Position numbers and translations under genes: made by a program. A stretch of DNA of 64,000 nt from Xanthostigma xanthostigma (taxonomy: Eukaryota; Arthropoda; Insecta; Raphidioptera; Raphidiidae): assembly GCA_963575645.1 (NCBI GenBank), contig OY754468.1, positions 13,640,001-13,704,000 on the forward strand, given 5' to 3'. Numbering within the stretch: position 1 is the stretch's first letter; the number at the start of each line of letters is the position of its first letter. The notes beneath the pieces were generated by a model, which was not told the DNA's origin, ran no database searches, and saw only the letters and a program-made list of their open reading frames with translations. This document shows positions 57,650 through 64,000 of the stretch, piece after piece.

Positions 57650-58100
57650 AATATGTTTTTGGATTCGGGGGACCTAAAACGAAAAGATACTGAAACAATT
57701 TTGTAGAGTGATTTTTTACCTAAACCAGTACCATTCACCACTTATGGGTTGGACTGGTAATTATCCCATGATATAATATACTCCTTAAAATGATATTTGG
57801 TTTTTAATTGAAATATTGTCGTCCAACATCGGCACCAAATAAAATAAGTACACCCTTCTGTAAGTAAATACATAACCTCAAACTAGATTTTTTATATAAT
57901 TTATCAGTCCTCTCCCGTCGGACCGACTTTATTAAAATTTTAGCAGCACATTTTAATCTTTATCAAAGGGTTAAGCGATTTCAAAAATTGTATCTTTATT
58001 TTTGGATCTAAAAATTTTTTCAACCCCTAAAAATCACTTTTAAAATGGTCCGATGGTAACCATTTCAAATAGGCTTTATGCGGTGATGGAATATTTTTTG
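57650..58100 (+). repeat. R1 repeat, diverged copy
   Basis: Includes TTTGGATTCGGGGGACCTAAAACGAAAAGATA, TCAGTCCTCTCCCGTCGG and TTTTAGCAGCACATTTTAATC, as in R1 at 14287 and 25828, partly rearranged. Confidence 0.6.
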
Positions 58101-58864
58101 CACAACGTTAAAGATAGAGGGAGTATAACAGGTTACTTGTGTGGCAGAGGACAATTGAACAGCATGTCATTGCCTTCGTGAAAAGTGAAGTGTATATTAT
58201 GCGCCGCAAAGTGCACTTGATTGCTCATACAACATGAAAACATCCCTTATATTCATTATTTTTTCTATTCTCTTGCAGAGAAGGATTAAGCAAAGTTTTT
58301 GCGAGAGAAGTTATTAAATAAGTTTTGTTTTATTCGGCTAAAACGGATTATACCTAGAGTTGTTTTAGTATATCTACAGAAAAAGTACCCTGTATAAATA
58401 TTTTTAAGTACATATTGTAATGTAACTATAGTAATTGTAATTCCATGAAAATATATGTTTAAACGACTAATGGTGGAAGATAATGAATAAAATCTGAAAT
58501 AAAGTTTTTTTAATAGATTTTTTTATGACAAAATTTTCTATACCAATTTGAGCGCTTGACGTCACGGAACTCTAATGTCATTTTCAAAGAAATGTCTCTC
58601 TCGTTTTGGAAAGCCTCTTTTTTAAAAACAAGGATTATTGTTCAGTGGAACTTAGAAACGTCAAATTGTCTTTGTAAGTATAGTCTTTACTTATCTAATA
58701 CCAAAGTAATTGTTTTTCTGGTGAGCTTTTGCATGTGGATTTAAACGTCATGGACACTGCGCAGTGTTTATAAAACTTTGTATATTAGAAGATATTTTCC
58801 ATGGCTACAATATTTAATGTTGACAACATATACAAGAAAAAACTTGATGAAACACATGGCGTTT
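58101..58864. other. AT-rich DNA, nothing recognised
   Basis: A 3' splice-site-like TTCTATTCTCTTGCAG at 58263-58278 is the only gene-like signal. No exon follows that can be supported. Confidence 0.3.
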
Positions 58865-58968
58865 TCGGCATCGAGAACTGCCCCGGGGCAGGGCAGGCCG
58901 AATGGGAAATTTCTTTAGTCAAGTTGCCCATTTGATCTGCCCTGCCCCGGAGCTGTTCTCAATGTCTA
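58865..58968. repeat. GC-rich ~105 bp hairpin
   Basis: GAGAACTGCCCCGGGGCAGGGCAG (58873-58896) pairs with CTGCCCTGCCCCGGAGCTGTTCTC (58937-58960), with further pairing of CCGAATGGG-like and CCCATTTG-like words. The loop is ~20 bp. Could be a very short MITE or an RNA hairpin. Confidence 0.7.
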
Positions 58969-59793
58969 AAACCCAACAGTTCTTTAACTGACTGATAGAG
59001 GGTCGTGACGTAGTCGGACTCAATGACAGATTTGAGTGTTTCAGCGGGAAATTTGAATTTGTTTAAATTTTTTAAATTTTTTCTTCAAAATTAGACATTT
59101 TTTATTATTAAAATATTGTTTTCGTGTTTATTAAGAGTCTATCTACAAAATAAAAACAATTCCAAAAATTAGTCAACATTCCTATACGCTAGGAAAGTAT
59201 CTTTGACTCGCGACTTTCGCACTATCTCGTGTTTGATTTTTTCAAAAGTAGTTCACCCAAAACTTACAAACACATGGAAGCCAGCTATATTCTGAACTCT
59301 AAAAAATATTTACGCACAATATCAGTAAAAATAAATAATTTACTCTGAATACGAAAACTACATAAATGATAAACATTTGTTATATCAAAATAAAAATTAT
59401 AATATTTTTCATGTATTTAATAATGATTACAGACGTAAAATAAAGTTAAATTACCCTTGACGACGTACTGCTGCTAGCCATTTTTTTCCTCTCTAATTCA
59501 TGAGAGAATCCAGGAAAATGGTGGAATTGTAATTTTGGATTTTTAGTTTGTGTATTTTTACAATCAACAACACAGCACTTCCGATTGGATAGCTTTTTCC
59601 CCATTTTATTAGACAGTTAATCCTTATTAAAATGCACGTATACCATATGCCACTAAGGTTTTGACTGAACCAGATTTAAAAAAAAAATACGAAAGGGCGC
59701 AAAAGTCGCCTGTCAAAAAATAAATGGTGATAAATAAATACACTTAGATATATTCATTTATGATTTACGCTGCGATCGATTCAGTTGTCCCTA
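58969..59793. other. AT-rich DNA, nothing recognised
   Basis: No gene or RNA recognised. Confidence 0.4.
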
Positions 59794-59801
59794 CTTTATA
59801 C

Positions 59802-60345
59802 TAGTGATAGGGTACTCGAGTACAAGAATCGATTCAGTACTCGATTCTTCAAAGTACTCGCTGTACTCGAGTACTTGTAACTGGTATTCGAATACTGTAG
59901 ACCGAGTACACATAGCATACAGGAATCGAATTCTTCCTACAGTTGATGCGTTTTTGGCTTTTGCACGTACTGCGCGAATACACACTTGTACTCGAATACA
60001 CACTGCAGTCAGCAGTGCACTGTGCAGGGATTGAATTCTTTTACAGTATACGATTCTGTGCCTACACGGCGTATACTCGAATACCGAATACAACCTTATT
60101 ATAATACCTATTTATAGCTGATATTAGGATCATTCAGTATTCAGTGTTTCCAGCACGAGCCAACGGTATTCGTTTAGCAATGTTAGCATCGATTCTAAGC
60201 AGCTGACTATCAACTGCATGCAATGAGGTCATTTTAGAGTTTAGACAGTACTCGAGTACTCGGTACTCGGATAAGTATTCGATTCTTAAAAGTATTCGAG
60301 TACCGAGTACTCGATTCTCAAAAAAGACGATTCTCCCCAACACTA
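59802..60345. mobile_element. hAT-type MITE rich in TACTCGAGTA
   Basis: Ends TAGTGATAGGG and CCCCAACACTA are flanked by a perfect 8 bp duplication CTTTATAC (59794-59801 and 60346-60353). Many copies of GTACTCGAGTAC or ATTCGAATAC-like palindromes lie inside, clustered near both ends. No transposase. Confidence 0.9.
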
Positions 60346-60353
60346 CTTTATAC

Positions 60354-61219
60354 TCTGCACTAGACCAATAGTATGTTCATTTGATTAACATTGCAATCAA
60401 GTCATATCAAACATGCTGTTTGATATGACTTGATTCTCATGCTGTGTTGCAGAAAGCAAAGTCAGACAATCTAATTTGACAATGACGCTAGATTATGAGC
60501 ACACATATTTCTCTGTAAGAAAGGCATCGATTTTAACAATATTTTCTTTTATACATAATATTTCACTTCGAAACAACATTCTTCTACGCATTTCGAGAAA
60601 ACATGTAGCTTAAAGGGCTACTTATGTTGCCAAAAATCTGACACGCCTGTTATAAAACGACATGAATTGGATTCAGACGTGTTCAGCTAATATTTGACAG
60701 GTATAAAACTTTTTCCGACATGTTACTAATATAAAAACGCCTTGTTTATGTATTGTTTTCCGTGCAGTGCGACCGGCAAAATATATGAGGCTGAGGTTTT
60801 CACTCCTTGATATATTGTCCCTCGTATATAAAACAACTTCTATAAAGAGCTATATTAAGACACATGAAGTGGTGAGCACAGTAGCTCTTGTACGGAGCTA
60901 CTTTGAGCCACTTGGGTTTCAATGAAGTAATGTGTGTTGTTGTTTACACATTGGCGGTGATTAGTGCGTTTTAAAAAAGGTTTTATAGACTATGTGCATT
61001 GGGGAAGAAATGTAGGGGTAGCTAACAGATCTCGTTCATGGCGGAAGAAATGAGAACTTATCGACTATAATTTCTTCAGTAATAATAAATATTGCGCAAT
61101 AATATATTACTATACATATATAATATTATTTTGAAATAATTTGTTTTTAATAATTTTTCTTTCTTTATAGGTGCTCAAATTATTTCCATGACTACATAAT
61201 AAAACATTGTTTGTTATTA
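60354..61219. other. AT-rich DNA, nothing recognised
   Basis: A short inverted pair CATGCTGTTTGATATGACTTGA near 60410-60445 and a few GC-richer words. No gene. Confidence 0.4.
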
Positions 61220-61460
61220 TTTTTTCAATATTTATATTTTAAAAATATCTATCACGAATTCCATTCAAAGTAAATAGAAACTAATTATTAATTATTTTTT
61301 TTATATTTTTAGATCCGTTCTGAAGAAGATCCAAATCCGGATCGAAACGTTAATGTATTAATTTTTTTATATTGTTTGTTAATATATTGTCTGAAAAATT
61401 GGTCGATAATTTTATTTATTGAAGAGTTCTAATCAGACGTTAATCAAAGATTTGAATATA
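61220..61460 (+). repeat. GAAACGT repeat family, well conserved copy
   Basis: TCCGTTCTGAAGAAGATCCAAATCCGGATCGAAACGTTAATG and the tail GAAGAGTTCTAATCAGACG match 43256-43400. The left palindrome arm is absent. Confidence 0.8.
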
Positions 61461-61689
61461 TTATTATAGTTGATATTAAAGTCGAAGCGAATTGTTCAAT
61501 TTAATAGATAATAATTATGCGTTTAACGTCCGTTTCTCGACTTTATGTCATATAACAGACCATTACTATTTTCCATGTATCAACACTTCGCGTTATTTTC
61601 TACAATTTTAAACTGCCACTTAAATTATTAATAGCACTGGGCGAATGAAAGAATTTTAGGACATTAGGACAAGGTAGGCAAATTTTGAG

Positions 61690-61930
61690 CATAGGAGTTT
61701 GATAGGTAATCGGCCATGGCCTTAAATAAGTAACCATCTCGATATTTATCCGGAATTATTGAGGGAAACCATGGAAATCCTCAACAAGATGGCCGGTACA
61801 GATATTGCCGTTTCTCGGCGAGAGGCAGCAGGAACAAGTCCCAGCCGCATCTGCCTCCGCCCGGATTCGAACCCGGTACCTCCAGAATGCGAGTCTAGTG
61901 CTCTCACCGCCACGCTACTTCGCTCGGTGA
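61690..61930 (-). repeat. tRNA-derived insect SINE
   Basis: In complement the head has TAGCGTGGCGGTGAGAGC, ACTCGCATTCTGGAGG and GGTTCGAATCCGGGC, tRNA-like with boxes A and B. The body has CATGGTTTCCCTCAATAATTCCGG and ATCGAGATGG, ending in a TTAAGGCCATGGCCG word near 61710. These words recur in SINEs of several insect orders. About 240 bp, fairly complete. The plus-strand open frame across it is not a gene. Confidence 0.75.
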
Positions 61931-62788
61931 ATTGGACAATTTAAGAAAACATTTAATGGAAAATTAAGTAGGACATTTCTTCGTTACTACTACCTCAACA
62001 TCTATATATTATGTGATTAACAAACATTAAAATTAACAATGATAATAATTGTTAATTAATTACTGGGTGTTTTTTTTAAAAAAAACTTTGAACTTTTTCT
62101 GTAAAAAATAACGGGTTGCATAAAAAAAGTTCTAGTTTAGTTGTTGGGTTTCGAGAGGGAAATCGTTTGGACACAATACCCACCTCCCGTCTTAGCAGGG
62201 GGAGGAGGTGACCTTAGTTTTCTAAATAGGAACCCTCATTTTTTGGTCGGATACTGTTTTTTGTGAAAAAAAAAACATTTCTTGTCTGAACTTTTCTTCA
62301 ATTCGGCTCGTAGGTTTTTACCAAAACGCTCATTAAAATAAGTCATGCATGTGTATATTTACCCAAACCATTTCGAGCTATTTTCGACCCCTCCTTCTCA
62401 AATCGATTTGATCTGCACACTGGTAATTTCATTTATCTATAGAGACTCCGCCAATTACCAAAAGTTCCAAATTTTATTTTAAAAAATTTATTAGTTCCTC
62501 AGATAATGATGTCCAAATGTCGCTATATTTAACAATCACTGACTCATTTACCAAAAACCCAACCAAACCCCCTTTTACTGCATATTATTTGTATTGGGTT
62601 GACAATAGTTACTCTGTTTTTCAAGATGATGGCACCATTTTGGTTTTTTATTTGTCTTATGAGCAGAACAAATCTTAGTAGACGATTTTTGCAAGCTGGC
62701 ATTAATTCTTTCTATACTTTTGCTGCACTATTATTAGTATTTTCAATATTATGAAGTTATTTTGAGAAATAGAAAAAAGTCCTAATAC
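61931..62788. repeat. AT-rich DNA with a CTGGGTGTTTTTT-type repeat
   Basis: CTGGGTGTTTTTTTTAAA at 62063 followed by CCCACCTCCCGTCTTAGCAGGGGGAGGAGGTGACC at 62180-62215 looks like an end of a dispersed arthropod repeat. No gene. Confidence 0.4.
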
Positions 62789-63080
62789 AGTAGAACCTCG
62801 ATAAGTTAAAAACCCTTGTAGCTTAAAAATTGTTTGAATTCCCTTCTTCTCAAAGCCTAAAACCTCCATTACTTAAAGCACAAAACCTCGGTAACTTCAA
62901 CAAATATTTTGAGCGTTGGACCTCGATAAATTAAAATTTATATTTTGGTGACCTCCATAATTTAAAGTACTATCAGTGAGTCATCGTAAATAACAAAAAA
63001 AAGGTTTTGTCAACAGTTGAACCTCGTTGAGTTAAAAATTGAACTTCCAAAACCTCTCTGATTTCAACTCTCGATAAGTA
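62789..63080. mobile_element. Pogo/Tigger-like TIR with repeated subterminal words
   Basis: ACAGTAGAACCTCGATAAGTTAAAA is typical of pogo-type terminal repeats. Variants of AACCTCGATAA(G)TTAAAA recur about seven times to 63080, both orientations not clearly separated. The far end and any transposase are missing. Confidence 0.6.
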
Positions 63081-64000
63081 AAAACGTGCTCCTTGAACTT
63101 TATTATGAAAGAAACGGTCGTCACTTCAAATTTATTTCATATTTAAAGTTTCCAAATATTGTACATTATTATCTACAAAAGTAATTAGAAAAAAAATGCT
63201 CATATATAGTACGAAATAATGTTAATAGAAATTATTATAAGGCAACTTTTATTTGTACAAATTTAATTCTCATTAGTCGACTTCTCCTATATAACTGTGA
63301 AAGGTATAAAATTACTAACAATACTAACAATTACTCACAATACGTACCTAATTATTAACTGGAATGTCCAAGCGTCAGTAGGTACTATTAAAAATTGTTG
63401 TTGAAACTGAAGAACGCTGTACTATAAATGAAGCGATGAAATTATCTACTTCCAGTTTGAAACTTTCAAAGTACATCCAGAAGCCATTAAGTATTCACTA
63501 CATAAATCAAATAAAATATTCCCATAATCTGAATCAAATTAAGTTTAAGTGTGCGTAGTTTGTAATTGAAATACTTCAGTGTATGTGTTATAGATTTTCC
63601 TCTTTTGTTAGCAACTTCAAGTATGCTTTACGGTGAAGTTCCATTGTGCCACATATAAATCGTTTCGAACAATGCGTTGGATTACAAGAACCTGCTGTTT
63701 GAGGGAAAGTTGTATCAAACTAAAATAATTAATCAAAATATTTCAATAGGAATTTTTCAGTTATGTGAAAAACTTTTACTCAGTTCTGAGTAAATATTAC
63801 GGTGTTTCCATGGCGGAAATATTACATTCCAAGCTTATTAGGCTGGTTTCTTTGTCTAAAAATCGTTTCTCTCTTGCCCATTTCTGTAAAATAATACTGA
63901 GGTGCGCCAACTCATAAAAATTTCTAGACTATGACTGTCAGGCTGAAAATCCAAGCTTTTCCATGTTCTGAGACGCGTTGCTTAGTAAATCATGCAAAAT
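63081..64000. other. AT-rich DNA, nothing recognised
   Basis: No supported gene, RNA or repeat relationship. Confidence 0.4.

Noticed and set aside
61759-61944. 61-residue plus-strand frame
   Set aside because: It is the antisense of the tRNA-derived SINE.

Overview
This is nuclear DNA of an insect, most likely a beetle of the darkling-beetle group (Tenebrio or a close relative). The main reason is one host gene at 12819-13184. It encodes a small secreted protein made of 12-residue Thr-Cys-Thr repeats, which is recognisable as a hyperactive beta-helical antifreeze protein of the Tenebrio molitor type. Its signal peptide also resembles that family closely. The rest of the window is AT-rich and dominated by arthropod-type mobile elements and their remains. 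No bacterial-type operons, rRNA genes or CRISPR arrays are visible.

Layout. 1-8 kb: foldback elements (1.04-1.69, 4.27-4.59 kb), a satellite-like array of ~122 bp units (2.47-3.19 kb), a possible recursive-splicing site (3.65 kb) and a degenerate hexanucleotide array (4.73-5.20 kb). 8.1-8.9 kb: a Helitron carrying a tRNA-Lys-like sequence. 10-12.3 kb: a short perfect hairpin, a MITE fragment and a decayed Ty3/gypsy reverse transcriptase. 12.7-13.6 kb: the antifreeze gene with TATA box and poly(A) signal. 16.1-22.5 kb: a large foldback element broken by at least three later insertions, one of them a 5'-truncated RTE-like LINE (17.98-20.61 kb). 29.475-34.279 kb: a nearly complete, young Ty3/gypsy element of the CsRn1 type on the minus strand. 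It has apparently identical 263 bp LTRs, a 5 bp target duplication, a tRNA-Trp-type primer site and one in-frame stop. 35.0-35.8 kb: a Helitron remnant with the C-terminal end of its helicase. 36.4-45.2 kb: microsatellite, MITEs, long palindromes and an inverted pair of Helitron ends. 47.3-48.0 kb: a hAT MITE inserted inside a tRNA-like SINE head. 50.5-55.0 kb: two inverted copies of one repeat that carry different tRNA-like modules at the same position. 56-64 kb: more repeat copies, a second hAT MITE, an insect SINE and a pogo-like TIR fragment.

How the parts relate. The antifreeze gene is a self-contained single-exon unit and is the only confident host gene. Everything else is mobile DNA at different stages of decay, often nested, so the order of insertion can be read: LTR element into an older MITE, hAT into a SINE head, LINE and foldback into a larger foldback. 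The window could lie between genes or inside a long intron. Boundaries were read by eye and are good to a few bases only where target duplications are given.
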